The notes beneath the pieces were generated by a model. That model had not been told where the DNA came from and searched no databases. It saw only the letters and a list, made by a program, of their open reading frames with translations. The translations under genes and the position numbers were made by a program. Positions 8,404 through 17,130 of a stretch of DNA of 64,000 nucleotides are shown here, piece after piece. Source of the stretch: Fibrella aestuarina BUZ 2 (lineage in GTDB: Bacteria > Bacteroidota > Bacteroidia > Cytophagales > Spirosomataceae); contig NC_020054.1 of the NCBI RefSeq assembly GCF_000331105.1, positions 3,269,701 through 3,333,700 of the forward strand. The letters are read 5' to 3'. How positions within the stretch are numbered: position 1 is the stretch's first letter; every line of letters starts with the position of its first letter.

Positions 8404-8672
8404 AATAGTATTAGCCTATAGAGTTTATATACTGCTACTTTAAAACAAGAGCCGACAGAATACTTGCCGGCTTGTTGTTGATGCGTGTCGTACAAAGGTA
8501 ATGGCTTTTATGGGCGAATCGTTCCGAAACGGTCAAGATTACGTCGAGCCTGGTGCAGGCATTTCGTTCGACAATAGCTTACCATCTACTAACTGATCTT
8601 GTACCGATTGTCTGATTTGGTGTAGTTTAGTAGCCAGTTAGGGAAATTTGATTTCTTTTAAATCAACGTACT
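8404..8672. promoter_or_regulatory. Divergent intergenic region
   Basis: This 269-bp gap separates the leftward nitrite/sulfite reductase gene from the rightward lipoprotein gene, so it should hold both promoters. On the minus strand TACCTTTG at 8493-8500 matches the Bacteroidota -7 box about 90 nt upstream of the reductase start; no well-placed -33 TTTG is present. I see no riboswitch-like or other repeat structure. Confidence 0.35.
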
Positions 8673-9389
8673 ATGAAAAGCATAGGCTATGGGCTTGCAC
8701 TGCTACTCGTACTAGCCGCCTGCCACCGGGACAGTGTCGACACCGTACAACCCGAATACGACAACTGGTACACGCTTCGCTCTCCTGATGCCGGGTCTAT
8801 CGATGCCGTTTGGGGCGATATCGATAGAACAGTTGTCATTGCATCTACTACGCTTACATTATATCGCACTACGGATCGGGGTGAAAGCTGGCAGCAGGTC
8901 TATGCTAAAAATCAACCTGTAACGGGGCTGGTCATGCAAAAGGATACTCTTTTTGCCACTTCAGGTATGCTGTATGCTGGAGGGGAGGTTACACTGGTGA
9001 ACACGGCTCTGTATAGTATAGACTTGGGCGCAACCTGGCTGACCTATCACCGGATTAACCCAACTTTTGATTTAGTTGGCTATGCGGGAAATTCAGGAAT
9101 CAAGACCAATCCAGTTACCGCGACGAATGGCGTTACGTACACAATTCGTCGGCAGTATCTCAACGATTCAACAAAAATAAGAGGTCGGTTTATAACACCT
9201 GGCGTAGTCACGCAGACCGGTAGACAGATTGACCTGCCTAAGCGACATCAACTGAGGTCACTGGCGTTGGACGCGAAAGGTCGCCTCTACGCTGCTGGCT
9301 CAGACGAGGTTTGCGAGTTATCCCCCAACTTCCGGTACTGCAATGGCGGAAGAGGTGTCGTCTACGTCTCGAAAAATCCGCTGCCGTAG
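8673..9389 (+). CDS. Lipoprotein with BNR/Asp-box-like repeats, 238 aa
   Basis: The start MKSIGYGLALLLVLAAC is a lipoprotein signal with lipobox LAAC at residue 17. The mature protein has one clear Asp-box (TTDRGESWQQV near residue 68) and a second weaker one (SIDLGATWLTY), the hallmark loops of BNR/sialidase-type beta-propellers. The length allows only part of a full propeller, so it may be a short or truncated propeller, or a monitoring-type repeat protein. Enzyme residues of sialidases are not apparent, and I do not call it a glycosidase. It ends 3 bp before the stop of the convergent CHAD gene, with no terminator between. Confidence 0.75.
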   Translation: MKSIGYGLALLLVLAACHRDSVDTVQPEYDNWYTLRSPDAGSIDAVWGDIDRTVVIASTTLTLYRTTDRGESWQQVYAKNQPVTGLVMQKDTLFATSGMLYAGGEVTLVNTALYSIDLGATWLTYHRINPTFDLVGYAGNSGIKTNPVTATNGVTYTIRRQYLNDSTKIRGRFITPGVVTQTGRQIDLPKRHQLRSLALDAKGRLYAAGSDEVCELSPNFRYCNGGRGVVYVSKNPLP

Positions 9390-9392
9390 TAG

Positions 9393-10256
9393 CTATACGT
9401 TGGGTTCGGCACCCGCACGCCAGGGAGCGAGTCCGTTGAGCAGCGTAGTTAGGTTGTCCATCAGCAGATCGACACGCTTCTCCTGCCGGTTGGCTGTCTG
9501 GTGTTGGCGGGCAATCAGGCGTTCCGTATTGTCGTCGGGCTGTTCGTTATCGGCTGCGATAAACGCTTCCAGATGAGAGAGCCAAACGACCCGATCGTGC
9601 CAAAGACCCACCTGCTGTTGCGTCTGTTTGGCCTTGGTGAGCAATTGCTCAAGGGCATCGTCGGGCATCAGTTGAATGAGCAACGTACCTACTTCGATCA
9701 GCGCTTTCAGGTGCTTCCGCATCTGGTGCGTGTTTTCGGTCGACTGCCCTCCCTGTTGTAGCACCTCGATGGCCGCGGCTTCCCGGTCGATGTACGTCCG
9801 CAGCCGCTGATCGACCTTAACGGGCGATACCGTGACGCCGATGCGCTGAATCAGCTTGTCCGCTTTTTTCAGATCGCGCTTGTGGAATTTTTTGAGGGCT
9901 TTTTTGAGCTTCTTGCGCGCCTTTTTTTCTTCTTTTTCCAGATAACGGGCGTAGCGTTTGGCCATGGTTCCCCGCAACGGAATGGTATCGATCGACGCCT
10001 GGCTGAGTTGAATGTCGCGCAGTTGACCGGCCCGTTTGAAGAGTTTGCGGAAAGCCCGCTCGTGCCGACGGCTCTTGAACTGCTTGGGCCGGATAAACTC
10101 CATCAGGCGATACAGCGATCGTAACCGCTTGATGCCGACCCGGATGCGTCGAACGTGCTCGTCGGTAAGGTGGTCGCGGGCGTCTTCGATCCGTTCGATC
10201 AGCGACGACGCGCGTTGTTTGTAAAAGTCGTGAAGTGGTGAGGTCGTCTCGGGCAT
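9393..10256 (-). CDS. CHAD domain protein, 287 aa
   Basis: An all-helical, strongly basic protein matching the CHAD family. It starts MPETTSPLHDFYKQRA, has the conserved His and Arg/Lys pattern (DEHVRRIRVGIKRLRSLYRL, about residues 33-52) and a second basic helix set (MRKHLKAL near 180). A very Lys-rich middle segment lies around residues 100-150 (EKKARKKLKKALKKFHKRDLKK, quoted in part). CHAD domains bind polyphosphate and often sit in phosphate granules. There is no CYTH domain and no polyphosphate kinase next door, so a polyphosphate link rests on the family only. It is cytoplasmic. Confidence 0.85.
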   Translation of the reverse strand: MPETTSPLHDFYKQRASSLIERIEDARDHLTDEHVRRIRVGIKRLRSLYRLMEFIRPKQFKSRRHERAFRKLFKRAGQLRDIQLSQASIDTIPLRGTMAKRYARYLEKEEKKARKKLKKALKKFHKRDLKKADKLIQRIGVTVSPVKVDQRLRTYIDREAAAIEVLQQGGQSTENTHQMRKHLKALIEVGTLLIQLMPDDALEQLLTKAKQTQQQVGLWHDRVVWLSHLEAFIAADNEQPDDNTERLIARQHQTANRQEKRVDLLMDNLTTLLNGLAPWRAGAEPNV

Positions 10257-10302
10257 GAGTCAGCAGGCTTTGACAAACAAACGGGCGAATTGGGGCCGGT
10301 GT

Positions 10303-10881
10303 TTAGGGCTTTCGTTGTAAGAGCAGGTCCATTTTCTGTTGAAGAAGCCGGATTTCGCTCTCCGCTTTCAGGTTCACCTCATAATCCTGCCGGGCGCGTT
10401 CGCGGTCACGCTCTTCCTGCCGGTTTTGGCTCATCATGATCACGGGCGCCTGCAGAGCAGCCAGGCACGACAGCAGCAGATTGAGCAGGATAAACGGATA
10501 GGGATCGAACCCCCGGTTACCCATATACCATACGTTGATGGCCATCCAGACAATAATAACGCCTAGAAAGAGCAGGATAAAGGTCCAGCTACCGCCAAAA
10601 TCGGCAATCCGATCGGCTACCCGTTGCCCAAACGTCAGGTTGGCATCGGGATCAGGCAGCGGGATATGGGTAGGCTTGGGTAACACATGGGCATGATCAA
10701 CGGCGCGATTGACGTAGGTAAGCAGCCGGTTTAGCGAGATAAAGCTGTCGACCCGAAACGTGGGGAAATCAGCCCGGATAGCTGCCAGCACCCGCGGGTG
10801 AAGCTGGTAGCCTGGTACGGCCGCCTCAATCGCGACGTTTTCGCCCGATACGTCGCAGAGTACATAAATTGGCTTCTTCAT
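10303..10881 (-). CDS. DUF1003 membrane protein, 192 aa
   Basis: The DUF1003 signature is clear: a soluble N-terminal part, then a first membrane helix (WTFILLFLGVIIVWMAINVW) and a second (PFILLNLLLSCLAALQAPVI) followed at once by the conserved MSQNRQEERDRERA segment. A coiled-coil tail of Glu/Arg/Leu heptads closes the protein. I use the ATG at 10881 (MKKPIYVLCDVSG); upstream codons are not protein-like. The N-terminal ~90 residues, including YVLCDVSGE with a single Cys, resemble a small cytoplasmic sensor or cofactor module, but I cannot name it. Function is unknown for the family. It lies 46 bp upstream of the CHAD gene on the same strand and may be co-transcribed with it. Confidence 0.85.
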   Translation of the reverse strand: MKKPIYVLCDVSGENVAIEAAVPGYQLHPRVLAAIRADFPTFRVDSFISLNRLLTYVNRAVDHAHVLPKPTHIPLPDPDANLTFGQRVADRIADFGGSWTFILLFLGVIIVWMAINVWYMGNRGFDPYPFILLNLLLSCLAALQAPVIMMSQNRQEERDRERARQDYEVNLKAESEIRLLQQKMDLLLQRKP

Positions 10882-10984
10882 GCCCAAACATACGCGCTGA
10901 AAGCTACTATTAGCACTACCTGGTAACCATCGACCCGTTACCGTCACGGTCAGGAGTCAGCCTGGTTGCCGGGCTCGCCGCCAG

Positions 10985-11356
10985 CTAGTTGTCTTTCTTC
11001 GCGCTGAGTTGCTGCCCCTGCGCGGCAAGCGACAGGCCAGTAATCTGTTTGGTAGTTGTGTCGCGGGTGAATGTGATAAGCGAGCCGTATGAACTCGTCG
11101 ATTTGTATTGGTCAGTCGCTTCCTGCTTGAGCAGTTTATACGTACCCATACCGGCGTCGCCATACAGATCACCATCTTTCACCGTGATTGTGTAAGTGCT
11201 GATTGGGCTGCCACTGGCGAAGGTATAGGTGCCGGCGTAGTCGCGCAGGGATTCGCTGGTTGCCGAGGTGGCCATCGGGGCGGTCGGGGCGGTTTGGGCC
11301 AGCGCAGCCGTCGTGAGGGCAAACAGGCAGAGCAGGAGACAGATAGGCGTTTTCAT
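10985..11356 (-). CDS. Small secreted protein, DUF3471-like beta domain, 123 aa
   Basis: Starting at the ATG at 11356 gives the signal peptide MKTPICLLLCLFALTTAALAQ. The mature part (SLRDYAGTYTF, then TYTITVKDGDLYGDAG, then ITFTRD) resembles the small beta-barrel (DUF3471/lipocalin-like) often found at the C-terminus of secreted serine hydrolases, here as a stand-alone protein. Only general similarity is visible, so the domain call is tentative. It is divergent from the molybdenum hydroxylase operon, with 110 bp between the starts. Confidence 0.7.
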   Translation of the reverse strand: MKTPICLLLCLFALTTAALAQTAPTAPMATSATSESLRDYAGTYTFASGSPISTYTITVKDGDLYGDAGMGTYKLLKQEATDQYKSTSSYGSLITFTRDTTTKQITGLSLAAQGQQLSAKKDN

Positions 11357-11466
11357 GGCAGTAAGGGGTTTGGCCGGACAAGGTCGTAAAAAAGCACGGG
11401 CTTCGCTCTGATTTTTGAACAACCGATAAGTCGAGGGGTTCCGTAGACAAAAGATCCTTAGTATTT

Positions 11467-12024
11467 ATGTCTACAGTCACGTTGCCCCATCCGCCCGCAA
11501 CCGGTCAGAAAACGGCAGGTACGTCGGCCAATCGACCGCAATCCGCTGCTCCGGCTCCTACGCCTGGCACCGTTACGTTGACCATCAACGGCACGGCCCG
11601 TCCGCTTAATCTAGCTCCCTGGACCACGCTCCTCGATGCGCTGCGCGAGTACGCCAACCTGACCGGCACCAAGAAAGGCTGCGACCACGGACAGTGTGGA
11701 GCCTGCACGGTATTGGTGGACGGGAAACGTGTCAACTCCTGTCTGACCCTGGCGGTGATGCACGACGGACACGATATTACCACGGTCGAAGGCTTGGCCA
11801 ACGCCGACGGAACGCTACACCCCATGCAGCAGGCGTTTATCGACCATGACGCGTTTCAGTGTGGGTACTGCACACCCGGTCAGATCTGCTCGGCGGTCGG
11901 GATGATCAACGAAGGCCACGTCAAAACCGACCACGACATCCGCGAACTGATGAGTGGTAACATCTGCCGTTGCGGGGCTTACCCGCACATCGTCGATGCC
12001 ATCAAGCAAGTGATCGACAAATAG
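11467..12024 (+). CDS. Molybdenum hydroxylase [2Fe-2S] subunit (PaoA/YagT type)
   Basis: The small iron-sulfur subunit of a xanthine dehydrogenase-family enzyme, 185 aa. The plant-type ferredoxin cluster ligands are C72, C77, C80 (KGCDHGQCGACTV) and C92. The helical second cluster ligands are C132, C135 (QCGYCTPGQIC) and C167, C169 (NICRCG). E. coli PaoA is exported with a Tat signal; here the N-terminus is a 35-residue Ser/Pro/Ala linker with no twin arginine, so this complex should be cytoplasmic. It is the first gene of a three-gene operon (FeS, FAD, Mo), with 32 bp to the next gene. Confidence 0.93.
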   Translation: MSTVTLPHPPATGQKTAGTSANRPQSAAPAPTPGTVTLTINGTARPLNLAPWTTLLDALREYANLTGTKKGCDHGQCGACTVLVDGKRVNSCLTLAVMHDGHDITTVEGLANADGTLHPMQQAFIDHDAFQCGYCTPGQICSAVGMINEGHVKTDHDIRELMSGNICRCGAYPHIVDAIKQVIDK

Positions 12025-12056
12025 GTTGGCTTAGGCCGTTAAACGTCAGACGAACC

Positions 12057-13058
12057 ATGAACCCATTTACCTACGCCCGACCCGACTCGGTTGAGGCGGC
12101 TGTCAACGACCGGGCAACCGAAACCCAAAGTAAGTTTATTGGCGGTGGCACCAACCTCATCGATCTGATGAAGGAGAACATCGAGCGCCCCAACCGGCTG
12201 ATCGACGTCAATAGCCTGCCCCTCGGCGGCATCACCGAGTTGCCTGATGGCGGCCTGCGCCTGGGTGCTACCGTCACCAATGCCGATACGGCCTACCATC
12301 CGCTGGTGCAGGAGCGGTATCCACTGCTGTCACAGACTATTTTGGCGGGGGCCTCGCCGCAACTGCGCAACATGGCGACCAACGGGGGCAACCTGTTTCA
12401 ACGTACCCGTTGTTATTATTTCTACGACACCGCAACGCCCTGCAACAAACGCAATCCCGGCTCGGGCTGTGGGGCCATTGGCGGCTACAACCGCATCCAC
12501 GCCATCTTGGGTACGTCCGATAGTTGCATCGCCACCCATCCGTCAGACATGTGCGTGGCCTTGGCGGCGCTCGAGGCGGTGGTGCAACTGACCGGCCCCG
12601 ATGGCGACCGCAGCATTCCGATGGCCGACTTCCACCGGCTACCCGGCGATGAACCCCAGTTCGACAACACCGTCAAGCCCGGTGAGCTCGTTACCAGCAT
12701 CGACCTGCCCGCTCGTGGTTTTCGGGAACACTACAATTACCTCAAACAGCGCGACCGCTCATCCTACGCGTTCGCGCTGGTGTCGGTAGCCGTCGGCCTG
12801 GAACTGGATGAAGCTGGCACTACCATCACAGCGGCACGGCTGGCCCTCGGCGGCGTGGCCCACAAACCCTGGCGCAAGCCCGAGGCGGAACAACGGCTGG
12901 TTGGCCACGAAGCCAGCGCGGCTAATTTCCAGGCGGTAGCCGATGCCCTGCTCGAGGGAGCCGTGGGGTATGGCCACAACACGTTCAAAATCGACCTCGC
13001 CAAACGTGCCATCGTACGGGCGCTGGACGAGGCCGTGCGCATGGAAAAGGCAATGTAA
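12057..13058 (+). CDS. Molybdenum hydroxylase FAD subunit (PaoB/YagS type)
   Basis: The FAD-binding subunit, 333 aa from the ATG at 12057 (MNPFTYARPDSVEAA). It has the FAD loops KFIGGGTNLIDLMKE and NMATNGGNLFQRTRC. It also has the extra cysteine insert of the PaoB group: a Cys after QRTR, then PCNKRNPGSGC, then SDSC and SDMC. In the E. coli homologue this insert holds a [4Fe-4S] cluster not found in ordinary xanthine dehydrogenases. This places the operon in the PaoABC/YagTSR aldehyde oxidoreductase group rather than among purine hydroxylases. The substrate cannot be read from this subunit. Confidence 0.92.
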   Translation: MNPFTYARPDSVEAAVNDRATETQSKFIGGGTNLIDLMKENIERPNRLIDVNSLPLGGITELPDGGLRLGATVTNADTAYHPLVQERYPLLSQTILAGASPQLRNMATNGGNLFQRTRCYYFYDTATPCNKRNPGSGCGAIGGYNRIHAILGTSDSCIATHPSDMCVALAALEAVVQLTGPDGDRSIPMADFHRLPGDEPQFDNTVKPGELVTSIDLPARGFREHYNYLKQRDRSSYAFALVSVAVGLELDEAGTTITAARLALGGVAHKPWRKPEAEQRLVGHEASAANFQAVADALLEGAVGYGHNTFKIDLAKRAIVRALDEAVRMEKAM

Positions 13059-13141
13059 AACAGGTAGCGGTTGCTCGTCGGCTCAGAAGCGTTCAGCGGC
13101 TGAATCGTGCCAACCCTCAACCGCCAAACTTCAACCGAATT

Positions 13142-15391
13142 ATGACGTACATCGGCCAGCCTGTCAAACGTGTTGACGGCTATGATAAAGTAACCGGTAA
13201 GGCCAAATACGCCGCCGAGTTCAACGTACCTGACCTGCTCTACGGCTACGTGGTGTCGGCGGGAATCACCAAAGGAACCATTCGCCGCATCGACACCGGG
13301 GCGGCGCTGTCGCTGTCGGGCGTCGTGCAGGTGTTTACGCACGAAAACCGCCCGCACACGGCCTGGTTCGATATGAACTACAAAGATCTTGATGCGCCGC
13401 CGGGCTCGCCCTTCCGGCCTTTGCACGATGATCAGATCAAATACAGCGGGCAACCCGTCGCCCTGGTCGTGGCCAACACATTTGAACTGGCCCGCTACGC
13501 GGCCTCATTGATTGAGGTGACGTATGACGAAGAAACCTTCGAAACGGATCTGGAAGCCCACCTGCACGAAACGCGCGAACCGGCAAGCGGACTGGCGAGC
13601 CTGCTGAAACCACCACCGCCCAAACCGCGCGGCAACGCCGATGAAGCGCTGGCCGCCGCGCCAGTGTCCATTAAAGCCCGGCACGTACACGGGGCGCAAC
13701 ACCACAACCCGATGGAGATGTTCGCCACAACGGTAGACTACGGGAAGGAAGACAAAGACGGCACGCCTTTCCTGACGATCTACGACAAAACGCAGGGCGC
13801 GCTCAACAGTCAGTCCTACGTGAAAAGTGTCTTCAATCTGCCAGCCAGCCACGTGCGGGTGATCTCGCCCTATGTTGGCGGTGGGTTTGGGTCGGGGCTA
13901 CGGCCGCAGTACCAGTTGTTTCTGGCCGTTATGGCGGCCAAAGCACTGAAACGGTCGGTGCGGGTGACCCTGACGCGCCAGCAGATGTTTACCTTCGGTC
14001 ACCGCCCCAATACGGTGCAGGAGGTCGAACTGGGGGCATCGGCCGACGGCACCCTCACGGCTCTGAAACATAGCGCCAAAGCGGCCACCTCGCAGTTTGA
14101 AGATTATACCGAAGTGGTCGTCAACTGGTCGGGGATGCTCTACGACGTACCTGACACCACGCTGGCCTACGAACTGAAACCGCTGGATATCTACACGCCC
14201 CTCGATATGCGGGCACCCGGCGGCGTCACGGGTGACCACGCCATCGAAACGGCGATGGATGCGTTGGCCTACGAATTGGGCATGGACCCGGTCGAGCTAC
14301 GGCTAAAAAACTATTCGGAAAAGAACTGGACCGAAGACGACAAACCCTATTCGAGTAAAGAGCTACGGGCCTGTTTCCAGCAGGGAGCCGACCGCTTCGG
14401 CTGGTCGACGCGCAACCCGGAGCCTCGGTCGACGAAGCGCGGTAATGTGCTGGTCGGCTGGGGTATGGCCACGGGTATCTGGGACGCCAACCGCCTGCTG
14501 GCCCGCGCCGAAGCGGTCCTGACGGTCAACGGCAAGTTACGCGTCAGCAGCGCTACCGCCGACATTGGAACGGGCACCTACACGATTATGACGCAGATCG
14601 CGGCTGAAACGATGGGCATGCCCATCGACGACGTGATTTTCAAACTGGGTGACAGCGACATGCCCTGGGCGCCGTTTCAGGGCGGATCACTCACGGCGTC
14701 TACCGTCGGCTCGGCGGTGAAACAGGTATGCGAAGACCTGAGCAAAAAGCTGTTCAAGCTAGCCAGCAAGCCGTCGTCTTCGCCGTTCTATGATGCGCGC
14801 TGGGATGACGTTGTGTTTGCCGACGGGCATATGCGCCTCAAATCAGACCTGTCGGTCGCCATGTCGTTGCGGGATATTGTCGCCCTGAACGGTGGACGGG
14901 CCGTTTCCGAAACGTCCACGTCGATGCCTAATCCGCTCAAATCAGGCAAGTACTCAAAGCACGTGCACTCGGCGGCTTTCGTCGAGGTCGAGGTCGATGA
15001 GGACCTGGGCACGGTTACGGTGACGCGGGCCGTTACGGCGGTCGCTGGCGGAACGATTCTGAACCCCCGCACGGCACGCAGTCAGATCATCGGGGGTATG
15101 GTGTGGGGCATCAGCCACGCCTTGCAGGAAGACAGCAAGATGGATCATCGCCTGGGGCGGTTTATGAACCATAACCTCGCCGAATACCACGTACCTGTCA
15201 ACGCCGATATCCACGATCTTGACGTGATTTTCGTGGAAGAACACGACGACATCGTCAATCCGCTGGGCGCCAAGGGGCTGGGCGAAATCGGTATTGTGGG
15301 GATGCCCGCTGCCGTAGCCAACGCCATCTTCCACGCCACTGGCAAACGCATCTACGACCTACCCATCACGATTGATCGGGTGTTGTATTAA
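13142..15391 (+). CDS. Molybdenum hydroxylase catalytic subunit (PaoC/YagR type)
   Basis: The 749-residue molybdopterin cytosine dinucleotide subunit. It opens IGQPVKRVDGYDKVTGKAKY as in the family. It contains the Gly-rich SPYVGGGFGSGL loop, the MRAPGGVTGDHAIE segment and, near the end, GAKGLGEIGIVGMP, where Glu715 is the conserved catalytic base next to the Mo site. The likely reaction is hydroxylation of an aldehyde (perhaps an aromatic one) to the acid with water as oxygen donor, by analogy with PaoABC. No XdhC/PaoD-type cofactor chaperone follows, which is unusual. The gene ends in a long inverted repeat shared with the convergent SDR gene. Confidence 0.93.
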   Translation: MTYIGQPVKRVDGYDKVTGKAKYAAEFNVPDLLYGYVVSAGITKGTIRRIDTGAALSLSGVVQVFTHENRPHTAWFDMNYKDLDAPPGSPFRPLHDDQIKYSGQPVALVVANTFELARYAASLIEVTYDEETFETDLEAHLHETREPASGLASLLKPPPPKPRGNADEALAAAPVSIKARHVHGAQHHNPMEMFATTVDYGKEDKDGTPFLTIYDKTQGALNSQSYVKSVFNLPASHVRVISPYVGGGFGSGLRPQYQLFLAVMAAKALKRSVRVTLTRQQMFTFGHRPNTVQEVELGASADGTLTALKHSAKAATSQFEDYTEVVVNWSGMLYDVPDTTLAYELKPLDIYTPLDMRAPGGVTGDHAIETAMDALAYELGMDPVELRLKNYSEKNWTEDDKPYSSKELRACFQQGADRFGWSTRNPEPRSTKRGNVLVGWGMATGIWDANRLLARAEAVLTVNGKLRVSSATADIGTGTYTIMTQIAAETMGMPIDDVIFKLGDSDMPWAPFQGGSLTASTVGSAVKQVCEDLSKKLFKLASKPSSSPFYDARWDDVVFADGHMRLKSDLSVAMSLRDIVALNGGRAVSETSTSMPNPLKSGKYSKHVHSAAFVEVEVDEDLGTVTVTRAVTAVAGGTILNPRTARSQIIGGMVWGISHALQEDSKMDHRLGRFMNHNLAEYHVPVNADIHDLDVIFVEEHDDIVNPLGAKGLGEIGIVGMPAAVANAIFHATGKRIYDLPITIDRVLY

Positions 15392-15480
15392 TGATAAATG
15401 ATACGTGGTAAGCGATGAATAAACTGACGCCAAAAACAAATGCGTTGGCTTATTCATCGTTTACCACGTATCATTTATCA
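15392..15480. terminator. Bidirectional long hairpin between paoC-like and SDR genes
   Basis: The 31-nt arms at 15392-15422 and 15450-15480 pair with one mismatch (TGATAAATGATACGTGGTAA...). The right arm contains the stop codon of the SDR gene; the left arm begins at the base after the PaoC stop. The loop core ACTGACGCC...ACAAA...GCGTTGGC resembles that of the repeat at 18447-18560. Confidence 0.75.
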
Positions 15481-16254
15481 CTCTTTATAAATCTTGTACG
15501 CCGTTTTCTCGACCAGCGACTTGGGTAGGAGCCAGGCGGCGAAGGCCCCGAGCTTATTGATGGCCCCGGTGATGACTTCGGCTTTTTTAGCGTACATGGC
15601 TTCAACGGCCTGTTTCGCCACGACCTCCGGCGTCATCACCACTTTCTTGGCCGCTTCCCGTGCTTTGTCGTTAATCTGGGCGCGATCGTTGAAGCCGGTG
15701 TCCGTGGCACCGGGGCTTACGCTTGTAACCGATACCGACGTACCTGACAGCTCATGGTGTAACCCCCGGCTGAAATTCAGCACAAACACTTTCGTGGCGG
15801 CATATAGACTCATACCGGGTAAGGCCTGATAGGCTGTCGAGCTGGCGATGTTCAGAATATAGGCCTGCTTTTGCCGACGAAGCTGCGGCAGAAACAACTG
15901 CGTAAGCTGAACCAGTGCCGTCATGTTCACCTGCATCATGGCGAGGTTTTCAGCGACCGTATACTGCTCAAAATCGCCACTGAGCCCATAGCCCGCATTG
16001 TTGATCAGCATCGACACGTCGATGGCGTTGGCCTGGCACCAGTCAAACAACTGCTGCGGCGCGGCGGGGTCGGCAAGGTCAAGCGCCAGCGAACGTACCT
16101 GAACGTTGTATTGAGTAGCCAGCTCCTGCCCGATGCGCGTAAGCGCGTCGCCCGAGCGGGCTACCAACAACAGATCGACCTGGCGGCGGGCCAGTTCCGT
16201 GGCAATCGCCTGACCAATTCCCCGGCTAGCGCCGGTAATGAGTGCGTAAGGCAT
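15478..16254 (-). CDS. Short-chain dehydrogenase/reductase, 258 aa
   Basis: A classical SDR with the NAD(P) motif ALITGASRGIGQAIA at residues 4-18, the NNAG motif (LINNAGYGLSGDF), the catalytic Ser of NIASSTAYQ and the YxxxK of YAATKVFV. The length and C-terminal pattern (VVMTPEVVAKQAVEAMY) fit the DltE/YqjQ-like group of SDRs, whose substrates are mostly unknown. The Arg in TGASRGIG and LVARSGD suggests NADP(H). Its ATG directly follows the T-tract of a terminator hairpin (16262-16297), an unusual arrangement discussed separately. Confidence 0.9.
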   Translation of the reverse strand: MPYALITGASRGIGQAIATELARRQVDLLLVARSGDALTRIGQELATQYNVQVRSLALDLADPAAPQQLFDWCQANAIDVSMLINNAGYGLSGDFEQYTVAENLAMMQVNMTALVQLTQLFLPQLRRQKQAYILNIASSTAYQALPGMSLYAATKVFVLNFSRGLHHELSGTSVSVTSVSPGATDTGFNDRAQINDKAREAAKKVVMTPEVVAKQAVEAMYAKKAEVITGAINKLGAFAAWLLPKSLVEKTAYKIYKE

Positions 16255-16261
16255 AAAAAAA

Positions 16262-16297
16262 GTTTGACACGGCCCGCCGTGGCAGACCGTGTCAAAC
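16262..16297 (-). terminator. Intrinsic terminator abutting the SDR start codon
   Basis: Perfect 11-nt arms GTTTGACACGG (16262-16272) and CCGTGTCAAAC (16287-16297). On the minus strand the stem is followed by seven T residues and then immediately by the ATG of the SDR gene at 16254. It lies 17 bp after the stop of the PhyH gene. Confidence 0.75.
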
Positions 16298-16314
16298 GAT
16301 ATAGTAGCTAAAAT

Positions 16315-17130
16315 TTAAATGTTCACCTTCTGGATAAACCGGTGGTAGAACGGTGTCTTGCTCGACTCGTTTTTCGGCTTGTATTTGCCCGTAACAACCG
16401 GCACATACATCACGCGGCGGCGGCTCGCTTCACCGAAGTGGGGCGACTGCTGCACCCGGTGCCAGATGCGACCGTCGTGTACGGTGAGATCACCCGCCTG
16501 AATGTCGAGGCCAACCTCGCGCGGATCGGGGTTGTTATCGACGAAATACTTCTTGGCAAACAGCATGCGGAAGGTGCTCTGCTTGTGGGTGCCGGGCAAT
16601 ACGCGCAGGCCACCATTTTCCATGGGGCAGTCGTCGAGGTGCAGCCCCACGTTCAGCATCGGCATGATGCGCTGACCGAGGAAGATGTCGCGTGGGCTAT
16701 CGGTATGCCAGCCCATTTGCGAATACTGGCTGTTGGCCGTCCGAACGTAATTGTTCAGGACAAAACCATCTTTCTCATTTTCGCCGATACGACCTTCGTA
16801 CGGTTGCAGCAGGTCAACAACGGCCTGCAGGCGGGGGTCCTGCAAAAATTCATGCAACGCCTGGCTGTAGTGCGAGAGGAAGCACGAGCGCTGAATAACT
16901 TTGTTGCCGGCTTCATCACGACCAAATTTGAGCGGCACGCCATTGACTTTATCACGCCCTTCGGCCAGCCATTCTTTTTCAATCCGGGCGTTTTCGCTCA
17001 GGAAAAGATTGACGGTTTCGCGCTTAATAAAGTTCGGGAAAACGATGATGCCGTATTTGTCAAAAAACGCTTTTTGTTCCCGAGTGATCGATTCACCCAG
17101 TTCAAAACGCGGGCTTTGTAATTTTTTCAT
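16315..17130 (-). CDS. Phytanoyl-CoA dioxygenase (PhyH) family protein
   Basis: A 271-residue Fe(II)/2-oxoglutarate-type oxygenase. The iron ligands are visible as HTD in QMGWHTDSPRD and the distal His in HDGRIWHRVQQSP. The 2-oxoglutarate-binding Arg is probably in EASRRRVMYVP. GGLRVLPGTHKQSTF matches the family core. The ATG at 17130 (MKKLQSPRFELGESIT) is preferred over the weak upstream codons. It is cytoplasmic and its substrate is unknown: PhyH members act on acyl-CoAs, small metabolites or natural products. The gene is followed by the terminator before the SDR gene, so a joint pathway with the SDR is possible but unproven. Confidence 0.88.
   Translation of the reverse strand: MKKLQSPRFELGESITREQKAFFDKYGIIVFPNFIKRETVNLFLSENARIEKEWLAEGRDKVNGVPLKFGRDEAGNKVIQRSCFLSHYSQALHEFLQDPRLQAVVDLLQPYEGRIGENEKDGFVLNNYVRTANSQYSQMGWHTDSPRDIFLGQRIMPMLNVGLHLDDCPMENGGLRVLPGTHKQSTFRMLFAKKYFVDNNPDPREVGLDIQAGDLTVHDGRIWHRVQQSPHFGEASRRRVMYVPVVTGKYKPKNESSKTPFYHRFIQKVNI

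Noticed and set aside
10501..10525. GGGATCGAACCCCCGG resembles the complement of a tRNA T-arm
   Set aside because: No acceptor, D or anticodon stems can be built around it, and it lies within the conserved second half of the DUF1003 gene.
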